Shown here piece by piece: positions 8,394 through 17,259 of a stretch of DNA of 64,000 bases. The translations under genes and the position numbers were made by a program. Positions within the stretch are counted from its first letter, which is position 1, and every line of letters starts with the position of its first letter. Where the stretch lies: positions 248,001 through 312,000 of the forward strand of contig CALKXJ010000007.1 in assembly GCA_938003835.1 (NCBI GenBank), written 5' to 3'. Source of the stretch: an uncultured Bryobacteraceae bacterium (GTDB taxonomy: Bacteria; Acidobacteriota; Terriglobia; Bryobacterales; Bryobacteraceae). The notes below the pieces were generated by a model. That model saw only the letters and a program-made list of their open reading frames with translations. It was not told the origin of the DNA and ran no database searches.

Positions 8394-10127
8394 ATGCCGA
8401 TGCCCACCCCGGCGCGCTGGCTCCTGCCTCGAATCAACGAGGCCGAGGTGGAGGAACTGGCCCGCACTGTGCCCGTGAGCCGCCCGGCGGCGCGCGTGCT
8501 CTGGCGCCGGGGCTATCGGGATGCGGCCGCCGCCCGTCGGTTCCTCGAAGCCTCGCTCGATGATCTGCACGACCCGTTCCTGATGAAGGGCATGCCGGCC
8601 GCCGTGGAGCGGCTTCGGCGGGCCGTCACCGGCGGCGAGCGCATCCTGCTGTACGGCGACTACGACGTCGACGGCGCCACCAGCATCGTGATCCTCAAGA
8701 AGGCGATTCAGATGGCCGGCGGCGCCGCCGAGCACTACGTGCCCAACCGGCTGGCCGAAGGCTACGGGATGCGCCCCGAAGTCATGGAGCGCGCCGCCGC
8801 TGAGGGAGTGAGTCTCATCGTCAGCGTCGACACCGGCATCCGCGCCGCCGATGCGCTCGAGCGCGCCCGGGCCCTCGGGCTCGACGTCATCGTCACCGAC
8901 CACCACCTTCCGGAAACCGGCCTGCCGCCGGCCGCGGCCATCCTCAACCCCAAACAGCCCGGCTGTGCCTACCCGGAAAAGGATCTCTGCGGCGCCGGCA
9001 TCACGCTGAAGCTGGCCCAGGCCCTTTTTCAGGCGCTTGAGTGGCCCGAGGATCGCCGCCGCCGCGTCATTGCCTCCATGCTCAAAATGGTGGCTATCGC
9101 CACCGTCGCCGACGTCGTGCCGCTCGTCGGGGAAAACCGCGTCATGGTCAAACACGGCCTGGCCGGCCTGGCCTCGGTGCGCAATCCCGGCTTGCGCGCC
9201 CTGCTCGAGGTGGCGGGCTTCAACCTGGGAGAAGCGCCCTCGGCCGGCCAGGTGGCCTTCCGCCTGGCGCCGCGCCTCAACGCCGCAGGGCGCATGGCCA
9301 GCGCCGAGGATGTCGTGCGCCTGTTCCTCACCGAGGACGAACAAAAGGCCCGCGAGCTCGCCGGGCAGCTCCACGCCCTCAACCAGGAGCGCCAGATCAC
9401 CGAGTCGCGCATCATCGCCCAAATTCTCGAAGAATGCGCGCGCGTGCCGGTCGGCGACGACCAAGCCGCCTTAGTTTTTGCAGGCACGGGCTGGCATCCC
9501 GGCGTCATTGGCATCGTAGCCAACCGCCTAGTCGACCGTTTCCACCGGCCCGCCATCGTTCTGAGCATCGATCCCGAGACCGGCCTGGCGCGCGGCTCCG
9601 GCCGCAGCATCGCGGCGTTCCATCTGCTCGAAGCGCTCGAAGCCGTTCAGGACCTGCTGCTGCGCTTTGGAGGCCACAAGCAGGCGGCGGGCCTGACGCT
9701 GGCGGCGGATCGCATCGACGAACTTCGCCGCCGGCTCAACCGGTATGCCGCTGAGCGGCTTCGGCCCGAGGATCTGCTGCCCACACACGAGTTCGACGCC
9801 CGCCTCGGCCTCGACGAGCTCAGCACGGAGGCGGTGGAAGACATCTTCCGGCTCGCCCCGTTCGGCTTCGGCAATCCCGCGCCGCTGTTCGTCGTCGAGG
9901 AGGCCGAGATCGTCGGCGAACCTTCTCCGTACGGCGAAAACCATCTGCGCATCCGGATGCGCCAGAATGGCCGCCTGGCCTGGGTGAAGGGGTGGAATTT
10001 TCGCGAGCGCGCCGCCGAGCTCGTCGCCGGCACGCGAATCGACGCCGCGATCCAGCTCGAGGCCGACGAGCAATCGGCCGCCCGCGGCTTTCCCGGCTGG
10101 TGCCTCTCGCTCAGGGACGTGCGTTGA
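8394..10127 (+). CDS. recJ: Single-stranded-DNA-specific exonuclease RecJ
   Basis: RecJ degrades single-stranded DNA 5' to 3' in recombination and mismatch repair. The 577-residue length is normal. The DHH phosphoesterase motifs are intact: GDYDVDGATS at 88-97, SVDTG at 144-148 and TDHHLPE at 168-174. The DHHA1 domain motif RFGGHKQAAGLTL lies toward the C terminus, followed by the OB-fold region with EFDARLGLDEL. It starts 6 bp after the preceding gene and probably shares its transcript, although its housekeeping role has no link to the microcompartment. The second ATG two codons in is an alternative start. It converges on the baeRF-type gene. Confidence 0.95.
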   Translation: MPMPTPARWLLPRINEAEVEELARTVPVSRPAARVLWRRGYRDAAAARRFLEASLDDLHDPFLMKGMPAAVERLRRAVTGGERILLYGDYDVDGATSIVILKKAIQMAGGAAEHYVPNRLAEGYGMRPEVMERAAAEGVSLIVSVDTGIRAADALERARALGLDVIVTDHHLPETGLPPAAAILNPKQPGCAYPEKDLCGAGITLKLAQALFQALEWPEDRRRRVIASMLKMVAIATVADVVPLVGENRVMVKHGLAGLASVRNPGLRALLEVAGFNLGEAPSAGQVAFRLAPRLNAAGRMASAEDVVRLFLTEDEQKARELAGQLHALNQERQITESRIIAQILEECARVPVGDDQAALVFAGTGWHPGVIGIVANRLVDRFHRPAIVLSIDPETGLARGSGRSIAAFHLLEALEAVQDLLLRFGGHKQAAGLTLAADRIDELRRRLNRYAAERLRPEDLLPTHEFDARLGLDELSTEAVEDIFRLAPFGFGNPAPLFVVEEAEIVGEPSPYGENHLRIRMRQNGRLAWVKGWNFRERAAELVAGTRIDAAIQLEADEQSAARGFPGWCLSLRDVR

Positions 10128-10154
10128 CCGCGCGGCGGAAACCTGCCGGCGCGG
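10128..10154. terminator. GC hairpin between convergent recJ and the baeRF-type gene
   Basis: Arms CCGCGCGGC (10128-10136) and GCCGGCGCGG (10145-10154) pair over nine base pairs with one bulged G and an eight-base loop. It sits immediately after the recJ stop and 6 bp from the end of the opposing gene, a place where a shared terminator is expected. There is no T-run, so it is not a classical intrinsic terminator. Confidence 0.4.
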
Positions 10155-10160
10155 AAGCGT

Positions 10161-11297
10161 CTAGTAGCGGAAGACCGCCGCCACCAGCCCGCCGCCCGGA
10201 ACCTCCTCCGGCTCGACGGCGTAGACCGCCCCGTTGTTCAGGAACGTGTGCACCGCCGCCAGGTTCAACAGATCCCGGTCGCCGGGACGATGCTCCTGGC
10301 TGACGTGCACCTCGAGCGTCTCCGGATCGAAGCTGCCCCAGAGCTGCCGGCCCGTGGCGACGAACAGATGCTCGACACGGCCCTGCCACGCCGCGGCAAC
10401 GACGGTTTTCACGTCGCTCGAGGCGCGCGGCCCTCCCGCCAGCTCTTCGAAACGCCGGGCCGCCTCCAGGCGCGAGCGCCGCAAATGGGGCTCGGCGATC
10501 TTCCAGGCTTCGGCCTGCAACTCCTCCGGACGCCTGCCCTCCGGGTTGCCGGCCACACCGCGCTCGATCAAATTCGGATGCGTGCTGGCCTCGCGGTACA
10601 GCGGGAACAGATACTCGACCCCGGCCAGCACCAGCGGCGCCCGGTCGTCCCGTAACACCTCGCGCACGCCACGGTCCACGCGACGGAAGAATTCGCGCAA
10701 GTTCTCCTTCTCGTCCTCGTCCTTGGCGCCGTGACCATGAAACTTCACCGTGCTGCCCGCCGTGTGGACCTGGATCTGCCGCTCGACGCCTTCGAGCGCC
10801 AGCACCTCGGTAAAGCTCCTCGGCGTCTCCGCCGGCAGCTCCACCTCCCGGATGCCGAAACGGGTGCACTGAAACAGCCGGATGTCGTTCTTGCTCAGGG
10901 TCAGCAGATAGTAGCGGCCGTCCTCGGTGAACAACCGCATCAGCGGCTTGACGTGAAAACGGTCCGTAACCACTACCAGCTCGTCGAAATGGATCGGCAG
11001 CCGGTAGTAATAGAACTTTTCCGGAGAGCGGAATACCGCCAGGCCGTCCCCCTGGTAGCGCCAGAAGCCATTGTTTTCGCACAACTTCTGCGCCGGCTCA
11101 AGCAGCGCGGCCACCTGGGCCGTCTTCAGCCCCTGGGCCGCGAGCTCCTTTTCGGCTTGCTTGAGCAGGTTCTTCAAGCGGATGGAACCCTGTTTGGCCT
11201 CTACTCCCGCGCGCGCCGTCGGCAGGTAAATCGACACGCACGGTCCCGTCGTCGGTTCGATCAGCCTCTTGAGTTGCTCCTTCCGCAGCAGTTCCAT
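10161..11297 (-). CDS. BaeRF-type protein (bacterial release-factor-1-like fold)
   Basis: The 378-residue protein begins MELLRKEQLKRLIEPTTGPC and continues VSIYLPT, a signature of the bacterial homologues of archaeal/eukaryotic release factor eRF1 (baeRF, class 3-like). The middle contains LTLSKNDIRLFQCTRFGIRE and the later part LRDDRAPLVLAGVEYLFPLY and VVAAAWQGRVEHLFVATG, which correspond to the second and third fold units. There is no signal peptide or membrane span. The family's biochemical function is not known; a ribosome-associated role has been suggested from the fold. It is 57 bp downstream of ktrA on the same strand, with a good ribosome-binding site (AGGAGG) before its ATG. Confidence 0.75.
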   Translation of the reverse strand: MELLRKEQLKRLIEPTTGPCVSIYLPTARAGVEAKQGSIRLKNLLKQAEKELAAQGLKTAQVAALLEPAQKLCENNGFWRYQGDGLAVFRSPEKFYYYRLPIHFDELVVVTDRFHVKPLMRLFTEDGRYYLLTLSKNDIRLFQCTRFGIREVELPAETPRSFTEVLALEGVERQIQVHTAGSTVKFHGHGAKDEDEKENLREFFRRVDRGVREVLRDDRAPLVLAGVEYLFPLYREASTHPNLIERGVAGNPEGRRPEELQAEAWKIAEPHLRRSRLEAARRFEELAGGPRASSDVKTVVAAAWQGRVEHLFVATGRQLWGSFDPETLEVHVSQEHRPGDRDLLNLAAVHTFLNNGAVYAVEPEEVPGGGLVAAVFRY

Positions 11298-11354
11298 GCG
11301 CTTCCTCCTGTTTCTAGATTACAAGGATTAACTTCGCGTTAACGCGGCCGCTTT

Positions 11355-12011
11355 TCACAGGCGCCCTTTGAGGCGTTCGAGATCCTCGTTGCGCCCGAGC
11401 AGCACCAGAATGTGGTGCGCCTCGATGCGGAAGCCCGCCCCGGGATTGACCTCCACCTCGCCGGTCCGGCTGTCCCGCACGGCGAGCACATGAAGGCCGA
11501 AGCGATTGCGCAATCGCAACTGCTCGAGCGAGCGGCCCAGGAACTCCTCAAGCGGCGCCACTTCCCGGATGCTGTAGTCGCGCCCGAGCGGGATGTAGTC
11601 GAGAATCGCCGAGTTTCCCAGGCGGCTGGCCAGCCGCTCCGCCGCCTGCCGCTCCGGCGCAATGATCTCGTCGACACCGATCAGCTCGAGCAGCCGCGCG
11701 TGGTCGTCCGAACCCGCCTTGGCCACGATCCGCTTGACGCCCAAGTCCTTCAGATGCAGCGCCACCAGCGCCGAAGCCTCGATGCTTTCGCCCAGGCTGA
11801 TGACCACGACGTCGTAGTCGCGGATGCCGAGCGCCCGCAAGCGCTGCTTGTCGCGCGCGTCGAGCACGACCGCCTGGGTGCAGTGGTCCTTGATTCGCTG
11901 GACCGCCTCCGGATCCGAATCGATCGCCAGCACCCGATGGCCGGTCTCGTGGAGCGAGCGTACGACCTGCGAGCCGAACCGGCCCAGGCCGATTACCGCA
12001 AAGTGGCGCAT
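11355..12011 (-). CDS. ktrA: Potassium uptake regulatory subunit KtrA/TrkA-type (RCK domain)
   Basis: The 218-residue cytoplasmic protein has an N-terminal Rossmann fold (FAVIGLGRFGSQVV, then Asp in LAIDSD that would bind the nucleotide ribose). A second, RCK_C-type domain starts near IREVAPLEEFLGRSL. It forms a ring under the membrane subunit and gates K+ flow according to bound ATP/ADP or NAD(H). The start chosen is the ATG before MRHFAVIG, 4 bp after the ktrB stop. A longer frame upstream only reads antisense or overlapping ktrB sequence. The single RCK unit matches Ktr rather than the duplicated E. coli TrkA. Confidence 0.92.
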   Translation of the reverse strand: MRHFAVIGLGRFGSQVVRSLHETGHRVLAIDSDPEAVQRIKDHCTQAVVLDARDKQRLRALGIRDYDVVVISLGESIEASALVALHLKDLGVKRIVAKAGSDDHARLLELIGVDEIIAPERQAAERLASRLGNSAILDYIPLGRDYSIREVAPLEEFLGRSLEQLRLRNRFGLHVLAVRDSRTGEVEVNPGAGFRIEAHHILVLLGRNEDLERLKGRL

Positions 12012-12015
12012 AGAA

Positions 12016-13407
12016 TCAACCCACCATGACCTCTTCTTCGGGATAGCGCCAGTCGCCGAGCTCATCCCGGCGTGCCAGGGCGGCGGCTACCGTGAGCGGC
12101 CCCAGCCGCCCCAGAAACATCAGGAAGGTCACCAGCAGCCGGGACACAGGCGCCAGGGCCGGCGTCGCACCCGTGGACAGGCCCACCGTTCCAAGCGCCG
12201 AAATCGTCTCGAACAGGTACTCGAGGAACAGGGCATGCGTCTGCGCGACGCCGGCAACTATCTGCTGGAACATCAACAACAGGAAGACGCCGGCCGTCAC
12301 CACCGCGAGCCCCGCCAGGGTGATGCTCAGCGTGTCCGCCACGGTTTTCGGCCCAAGCGTTCGCCGGAACAGATTGACGTGCGTGCGGTGTCTCAGCCGT
12401 GTCCAGGCCGTCACCACCAGCACGCCGAAGGTGGTCGTCTTCACGCCCCCGGCGCAGGAGCCCGGCGAGCCGCCAATGAACATCAACAGCATGATCACCG
12501 CCAGAGTCGCCGGCGCCAGCCGCCCGATGTCGACCGTATTGAAGCCCGCCGTGCGGCTGGTGACGCTCTGAAACAGGCTCGCCCAGAGCCGCTCGCCCCA
12601 GGAAAAGTTCGCAAAGCTCGAGCCGAGCTCGAGCAGGAAGATCAGAGCCGCCCCTGCCAGAATGAGCACCGCGCTGGTGCTCAGGGCCAGCTGGGAGTGC
12701 AGCGATAGCCGCCGGGCCCGCCGGAGCCATGCAAGCACTTCATAGACGGTGAGATAACCCAAGCCCCCCAGCACGATCAGCGAAACGATGACAAGGTTCA
12801 CCCAGCCGTCGCCGCGCCACGCCGTCAGATTGTCCCGAAAGATCGAAAACCCGGCGTTCGAGAAGGCCGAGACGGCGTGAAAGACCGCGGCGTAGGCTGC
12901 CCGCGCCGGGCCGAGCTCCGGCTCCCACCGCACGAACAGCGCCAGTGTGCCCAGCGCCTCGACGGTGAATGTGAAGCGAACCACTAGCTTCAGCAACGGC
13001 CAGAAATCTTCCCAGAGGCCCGCCCCGGCGAGCGTCTGCGTGAGGATGGTGCGCGAGATCGGCGAAAACCGCCCGCCGAGCGCAGCCAGGATCACCAGCG
13101 AAAGCGTCATGATGCCCAGCCCGCCGAGCTGGATGAGCGCCAGGATGACCAACTGGCCGAAAAGGGTGAATTCCGTGCCCGTGTCGCGGACGACGAGCCC
13201 GGTGACGCAGGTGGCGCTCGTGGCGGTGAACAGCGCGTCCACCACGCCGATGGGCCGCTCGGCCGGTGTGGCGGCCGGGTGCAGGAGCAACAGCGTGCCG
13301 AGGGCGATCAGGGCAGCGAAGCTCGCCACCAGCAGTCGCTGCGGGGCAGGCCCGGAGGCGCGCAGCCGCTCGCCTCGCAGCCACCGTACGACCGCCGCCG
13401 CGCTCAT
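12016..13407 (-). CDS. ktrB: Potassium transporter membrane subunit KtrB/TrkH-type
   Basis: The 463-residue integral membrane protein carries the repeated membrane-pore-membrane units of the SKT superfamily. The selectivity-filter-like segments are TATSATCVTGL in the first unit and FSNAGFS, SRTAGFN and GGSPGSCAGG in the following ones. It passes K+ (with Na+ coupling in Ktr systems) into the cell when KtrA is bound. The ATG at 13407 overlaps the upstream methyltransferase stop (ATGA), and the frame continues upstream without homology. ktrA follows after 4 bp, so both subunits come from one message. Confidence 0.93.
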   Translation of the reverse strand: MSAAAVVRWLRGERLRASGPAPQRLLVASFAALIALGTLLLLHPAATPAERPIGVVDALFTATSATCVTGLVVRDTGTEFTLFGQLVILALIQLGGLGIMTLSLVILAALGGRFSPISRTILTQTLAGAGLWEDFWPLLKLVVRFTFTVEALGTLALFVRWEPELGPARAAYAAVFHAVSAFSNAGFSIFRDNLTAWRGDGWVNLVIVSLIVLGGLGYLTVYEVLAWLRRARRLSLHSQLALSTSAVLILAGAALIFLLELGSSFANFSWGERLWASLFQSVTSRTAGFNTVDIGRLAPATLAVIMLLMFIGGSPGSCAGGVKTTTFGVLVVTAWTRLRHRTHVNLFRRTLGPKTVADTLSITLAGLAVVTAGVFLLLMFQQIVAGVAQTHALFLEYLFETISALGTVGLSTGATPALAPVSRLLVTFLMFLGRLGPLTVAAALARRDELGDWRYPEEEVMVG

Positions 13408-14846
13408 AGGCGCCGGGCGAGCACCGCGTAGTCCAGGCCGCCGAAGAAGGTTTCGCGAAATCCCTCGGGCAGCTCGGCGAGCGCGGCAATGGCGTCCACG
13501 GCCGGCGACAGCGGCCGGACCTCGATGCCGCCGAAGCCGGCCTCCTCGAGATAGAAGACGACGAGCGAGGCGGGCACGGGCCGGACATGCGTCGGATCGG
13601 CGTAAAAATGCGTCGCGAAGATCGCCAGGCAGGCCGGGTTCGGCGTCTCGATCACCAGCCGGCCGCCGCGCTCGAGCTTCCGCGCCGAAAGCCCGACGAG
13701 TGCCGGCAGCCGTTCGACGGGCAGGTGCTCGATCACATGCGCGCAGAAGATCCCGTCCAGCGAGCCGTCGGCGAGCGCCTCGAGGTAATCGAACAGGTCC
13801 GCCTGGTCGGCTTCGAACCCCTTGGCGCGCACCAGCGCCACGCATTCGGCGCTTGCGTCGACGCCACGGGCGGAAATGCCTGCCTCCGCCATGAGTTCCA
13901 GGAACTCGCCGCGCCCGCAGCCCAAGTCGACGACGCGCCGGCAGCCGCGAAACTCCTCCACGTAGCGCCGCTGCGCGGCCTTGACCGACTCCTCGCTGCC
14001 CCGGAACCGCTCGGCAAAGCGCAGCCAGTCGAGCCCAGCCTCCCGCGGTCGATCGGCTCGCTCCACCGTGCTTTGACGCGCCATGAGCGCCAGGCGCTGC
14101 CTCAACGTCCGCAGCTCAGAGTGGATCTCGCGCTCGACCTCCAAGCGGATGCGGCGGAACTCTTCTGTGATCTGCTCCTCAAACCGGCGGCCCGCCTCCG
14201 CCAGAGCGCGCGAAAAGTCGGCATGCTGCCGTCCAGCAAGCTCGCGAAAGGCACTCTCGGCCTGGGCCAAGCGATAGCCGAAACCCGCCTCGCCCTCCCG
14301 AACCCGCTGGTCGAAGGCCGCCTGAAGCTCCGCGACCGCACGCAGATAGCGGATCTCGGTCTCGGCCAGTCTTTTCTCCCAGCCGCTGCGCCATTCGTTC
14401 CAATGGCTGCGGATATCCCGCGCCTGGCGAGCTTCCTCGCTGAGCGCGCTTGCCTTTTGGCGCAGCTCCTCCGCCAGGGCTGCCATCGACCGGTTGAGCT
14501 GGTTCAGCGCCTCGAGCGTCGCGTTCACGCAAGAGACCATGCCGCGGTTGAATTCCACCTGCTCGCGCACGTGCCAGTCCAGCAGGCGTGCGATCAGCCG
14601 CTTGGCCGCCTGGATCAGCGCGTTGAGCGGCCCCGGCGGGCGCGGATTCACCGTTCCAATGGCGGCGACCTTGCCCTGCGCGGCGTCCCGGGCGTGGACG
14701 AGCGGCATCAGGTCGGCCAGCGCAACCGCCGCCGTCCCGGTCGGCACCGTGGCCGGAAACCGCGAGCGAACCCGCTCTTGAATCGTGCGGATGATCTCGG
14801 CGAGCTCGGCCGTGCGGAGCTCGGAGCCGCCTTCAGGCTCGGGCAC
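13404..14846 (-). CDS. Class I SAM-dependent methyltransferase with long N-terminal coiled-coil region
   Basis: The C-terminal 200 residues are a methyltransferase with motif I VVDLGCGRGEFLEL, the acidic GVDAS that binds the SAM ribose, and CAHVIEHLPVERLP. The first roughly 280 residues are helical and rich in Glu/Arg/Ala, suggesting a long coiled coil that may join it to a membrane or polysaccharide-assembly complex. Similar coiled-coil methyltransferases act on glycan chain ends, but no substrate can be read here. The start is a GTG (VPEPEGG) with GGAGGAGGA five bases upstream, overlapping the end of queF by 14 bp. Its stop overlaps ktrB. Confidence 0.8.
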   Translation of the reverse strand: MPEPEGGSELRTAELAEIIRTIQERVRSRFPATVPTGTAAVALADLMPLVHARDAAQGKVAAIGTVNPRPPGPLNALIQAAKRLIARLLDWHVREQVEFNRGMVSCVNATLEALNQLNRSMAALAEELRQKASALSEEARQARDIRSHWNEWRSGWEKRLAETEIRYLRAVAELQAAFDQRVREGEAGFGYRLAQAESAFRELAGRQHADFSRALAEAGRRFEEQITEEFRRIRLEVEREIHSELRTLRQRLALMARQSTVERADRPREAGLDWLRFAERFRGSEESVKAAQRRYVEEFRGCRRVVDLGCGRGEFLELMAEAGISARGVDASAECVALVRAKGFEADQADLFDYLEALADGSLDGIFCAHVIEHLPVERLPALVGLSARKLERGGRLVIETPNPACLAIFATHFYADPTHVRPVPASLVVFYLEEAGFGGIEVRPLSPAVDAIAALAELPEGFRETFFGGLDYAVLARRL

Positions 14847-15231
14847 GCTTCCTCCTCCAGGTGGCCGTAATCCGAGTCGAGATACCTCCACGGGGGGCGA
14901 ACTCGCCGATCACCGTGGCCGAAACCGGCCGCGCTGCGGCGACCACGTCGCGGAGGAAACGGTTGACCGCGTTCTCCTGGAAGATGCCGAGATTGCGGTA
15001 GGCCAGCATGTACATCTTGAGCGACTTGAGCTCGAGGCAGCGCTTGTCCGGCTCGTAGATCAACGTGAGCGTGCCATGATCGGGCAGGCCCGTGCGCGGG
15101 CAGACCGAGGTGAACTCGGGCATCGAGATCTCGATCGTATAACCGGGGAATTGGTTCGGAAACGTCTCGATTTCGGGCAGCTCGGCGTCCAGGCCCGCCC
15201 GGGCGTGTTCGTCGGTGTAGACGCGCTTCAT
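14833..15231 (-). CDS. queF: NADPH-dependent 7-cyano-7-deazaguanine reductase QueF
   Basis: QueF reduces preQ0 to preQ1 in the queuosine tRNA modification pathway, in the cytoplasm. The 132-residue length is that of the unimodular form. Cys44 in FTSVCPRTGLPDHG forms the thioimide with substrate, and Asp51 in the same stretch is the general acid. The QueF signature LELKSLKMYMLAYRN follows, then GIFQENAVNR. No other queuosine genes are adjacent. It lies 20 bp after the cyclodeaminase-like gene and overlaps the methyltransferase gene, so it is part of a minus-strand series extending to ktrA. Confidence 0.95.
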   Translation of the reverse strand: MKRVYTDEHARAGLDAELPEIETFPNQFPGYTIEISMPEFTSVCPRTGLPDHGTLTLIYEPDKRCLELKSLKMYMLAYRNLGIFQENAVNRFLRDVVAAARPVSATVIGEFAPRGGISTRITATWRRKRARA

Positions 15232-15251
15232 CGGAGTCGGTGGAGTCGGTC

Positions 15252-16487
15252 TCAGGCGGGAACCAGCGCCCGCGCAAGCTGTTCCAAAAAAAGGCCCACG
15301 TCGGTCACCACGCCGATGGCCTGGCCGGTGCCGCGGTCACTCACCTTCGTCACCACCGCGGGGTTGATGTCGACGCAGATCAGCTTGACCCAGCTCGGCA
15401 GCATGTTGCCCACCGCGATCGAATGCAGCATCGAGCCCAGGCACAACACCAGCCCCGCGCCGCGGAGCGCGGCGGCGTAGGCGTCCTGGGCTTCGTTCAT
15501 GTCGGTGATCGTCTCCGGCAGCGGCCCGTCGTCGCGCAGGCTGCCACCCAGCACGAACGGCACGCCGGCCCGGACGCATTCGTACAGGATCCCGGAGCGG
15601 AGCCGGCCGGTCTCGACCGCGCGGCGGATGCCCCCCGCGCGGTAGACGGCGTTGATGGCCCGCATGTGGTTGCGGTGTCCGTGCTCCTCCTGCCGGCCGT
15701 CGGACAGCCGGACCCCCAGCGAGGTCCCGTAAAGCGCTGCTTCGACGTCGTGCACGCCCAGCGCGTTGCCCGAAAGCACGGCCTGGATGTAGCCGGCGCG
15801 GATCAGCCGCGCCAGCGCCGGCCCTCCGCCGGTGTGCACCACCACGGGGCCGGCCACCGCGACCACCTTCTCCCCGCGGGCGAGCGTCTGGCGGACGAGC
15901 TGGGCCGTCTCCCGGACCGCCGTCTCCACCTGTCGCTCCGAGGAGATGCCGTTGCTCATGAAGGCGAACGCCAGCCGGTCGCGCTCCTTGAACTCGGGCA
16001 CCACCCGTATGCCCCGCATGCCTACCACCACGCGGTCTCCCGCCTTGAGGTCGCGCAGGCGGCGGCAGATGGCCCGCCCGTCGGCGACGACAATCATGGC
16101 GTCCATGCGCTGGTTTTCCACCAGGATCCACTCGCCGCCCAGCCGGACGTAGGTGCGATGATTCGTCGTCGAGTAGAAATTCTCCGGAGCGCAGCGGTCG
16201 GCCTCGACCAGCTCGGTTTCGGCATCGCCCGCCTCGACCGGCGTGCACCCCAGGCCGAGCAGCGCGCTCAGCATCTTCTCCATCGCCTCGCGCGTCGGCG
16301 CCTCCACCTTCAGGCGCAACCGGGAAGGGTCGGCGTTGGTCCGGCCGATATGGAACTCCTCGACCTCGAAGCGGCCGCCGAATTCGACCACCGTGTCGAA
16401 GATGCGCTCCATGATGTGCGAGTCAATGAGATGTCCCTCCGCCGCGACGAGTTCCTGGAAAGGCAAGGCTTGTGAGGTCGACTCCAT
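15252..16487 (-). CDS. Archaeal-type ornithine cyclodeaminase-like / LOR-SDH family protein
   Basis: The protein has an N-terminal LOR/SDH-like domain (FEVEEFHIGRTNADPSRLRL), a middle part with ENFYSTTNHRTYVRLGGEWI, and a C-terminal nucleotide-binding region with AGPVVVHTGGGPALARLIRA and LVLCLGSMLHSIAVGNMLP. This order matches the TIGR00300 family, some members of which deaminate ornithine to proline with NAD; the cyanobacterial ArgZ/AgrE C-terminal part is related. The expected activity is therefore an amino-acid cyclodeaminase, but the substrate is inferred only. ATG at 16487 (MESTSQALP) is preferred. An in-frame TTG ten codons upstream would add MGYPNNEPSL without a better ribosome-binding site. 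Confidence 0.7.
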   Translation of the reverse strand: MESTSQALPFQELVAAEGHLIDSHIMERIFDTVVEFGGRFEVEEFHIGRTNADPSRLRLKVEAPTREAMEKMLSALLGLGCTPVEAGDAETELVEADRCAPENFYSTTNHRTYVRLGGEWILVENQRMDAMIVVADGRAICRRLRDLKAGDRVVVGMRGIRVVPEFKERDRLAFAFMSNGISSERQVETAVRETAQLVRQTLARGEKVVAVAGPVVVHTGGGPALARLIRAGYIQAVLSGNALGVHDVEAALYGTSLGVRLSDGRQEEHGHRNHMRAINAVYRAGGIRRAVETGRLRSGILYECVRAGVPFVLGGSLRDDGPLPETITDMNEAQDAYAAALRGAGLVLCLGSMLHSIAVGNMLPSWVKLICVDINPAVVTKVSDRGTGQAIGVVTDVGLFLEQLARALVPA

Positions 16488-16552
16488 AAGTGACGGCTCG
16501 TTGTTAGGATAGCCCAAAAGACAGCACCCCCGGCGGCGCGGATCGCCGGCCG

Positions 16553-17257
16553 CTACGGGCCGTTACCCACGGCGCCATAAGCAGCGCAGCTTGCGGGCTC
16601 TGGCATCAGGTCGGCGAAGACGAAACCGTCGCGCTCCACAATCTCGCCCGCCACCGCAGACAGCCGCTCGCGAAACATCGGTCCGGCAAGAACGCAGGTG
16701 TGAAACTCCCCGTTCTCGCCGCAGGGATCGACCCCGGGCGGAAGCCCCTCGAGGAGCTCGTGATCGAATTTGCGACCGACAAACGAGCGCGGAAGCCTCT
16801 TCGGGTCGACACAGGTGATCACCGCTTCCAGGCCGGCCTCGATCATGCGTTGCGCCAGCTGCCCCGTCGGCTCCTGCCAGAGCGGGAAAAGCGGCTCCAG
16901 GCCGGAGCCTTCCAACTGCCGGATGCGATACGCTCGGACCTCCTCGAGATACAGGTCTCCAAAGGCCATGTGCGTCGCCCCGTGGCCGAGCACCTCCTCG
17001 CTCGCCTCGCGCATTGCGCGCTCGTAAACCTCGTTGGGGCAAGGCCAGGGCAATGGGATCACCTTGAGCGGCAGGCCGGCGGAACGGGCCTGCGCCTGAA
17101 CGAGCGCGAGCCGCGTCGCATGCATCGCGACGCGGCCGTGCGCCGCGTTGACGACCGTCAGAAGGCCAATCACCTCGACCTGGGGGGTGTTGCGGAGCAC
17201 GTAGAGGGCCCAGGCGCTGTCCTTGCCCGAGCTCCAGGAGAGCCACACGCGCCGCAT
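16553..17257 (-). CDS. DUF71/COG2102 PP-loop ATPase, probably the B12-salvage subgroup
   Basis: The 234-residue protein opens with LSWSSGKDSAWAL, the PP-loop that binds ATP in N-type ATP pyrophosphatases. The conserved GATHMAFGDLYLEEVRAYR and CGENGEFHTCVLAGPMF typical of DUF71 follow. Eukaryotic members (Dph6) make diphthamide by amidation. Bacteria lack diphthamide, and comparative genomics has linked a bacterial DUF71 subgroup to cobalamin salvage. This copy starts 2 bp after a cobalamin-binding-protein gene, which supports the latter role. The extended upstream frame is not conserved, so ATG at 17257 is used. The likely substrate is a corrinoid or corrinoid precursor, but this is not proven. 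Confidence 0.8.
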   Translation of the reverse strand: MRRVWLSWSSGKDSAWALYVLRNTPQVEVIGLLTVVNAAHGRVAMHATRLALVQAQARSAGLPLKVIPLPWPCPNEVYERAMREASEEVLGHGATHMAFGDLYLEEVRAYRIRQLEGSGLEPLFPLWQEPTGQLAQRMIEAGLEAVITCVDPKRLPRSFVGRKFDHELLEGLPPGVDPCGENGEFHTCVLAGPMFRERLSAVAGEIVERDGFVFADLMPEPASCAAYGAVGNGP

Positions 17258-17259
17258 TC

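Noticed and set aside
7575-9464. 629-codon minus-strand frame opposite the dehydrogenase tail and recJ
   Set aside because: recJ and the dehydrogenase motifs are unambiguous on the plus strand; the opposite text is antisense shadow.
10128-10154. Strong intrinsic terminator between recJ and the baeRF gene
   Set aside because: The hairpin is good but has no T-run on either side, so it is listed only as a low-confidence terminator.
13408-13845. Longer N terminus for KtrB
   Set aside because: The extension is Arg/Ala-rich text overlapping the methyltransferase gene; the conserved protein begins at ATG 13407.
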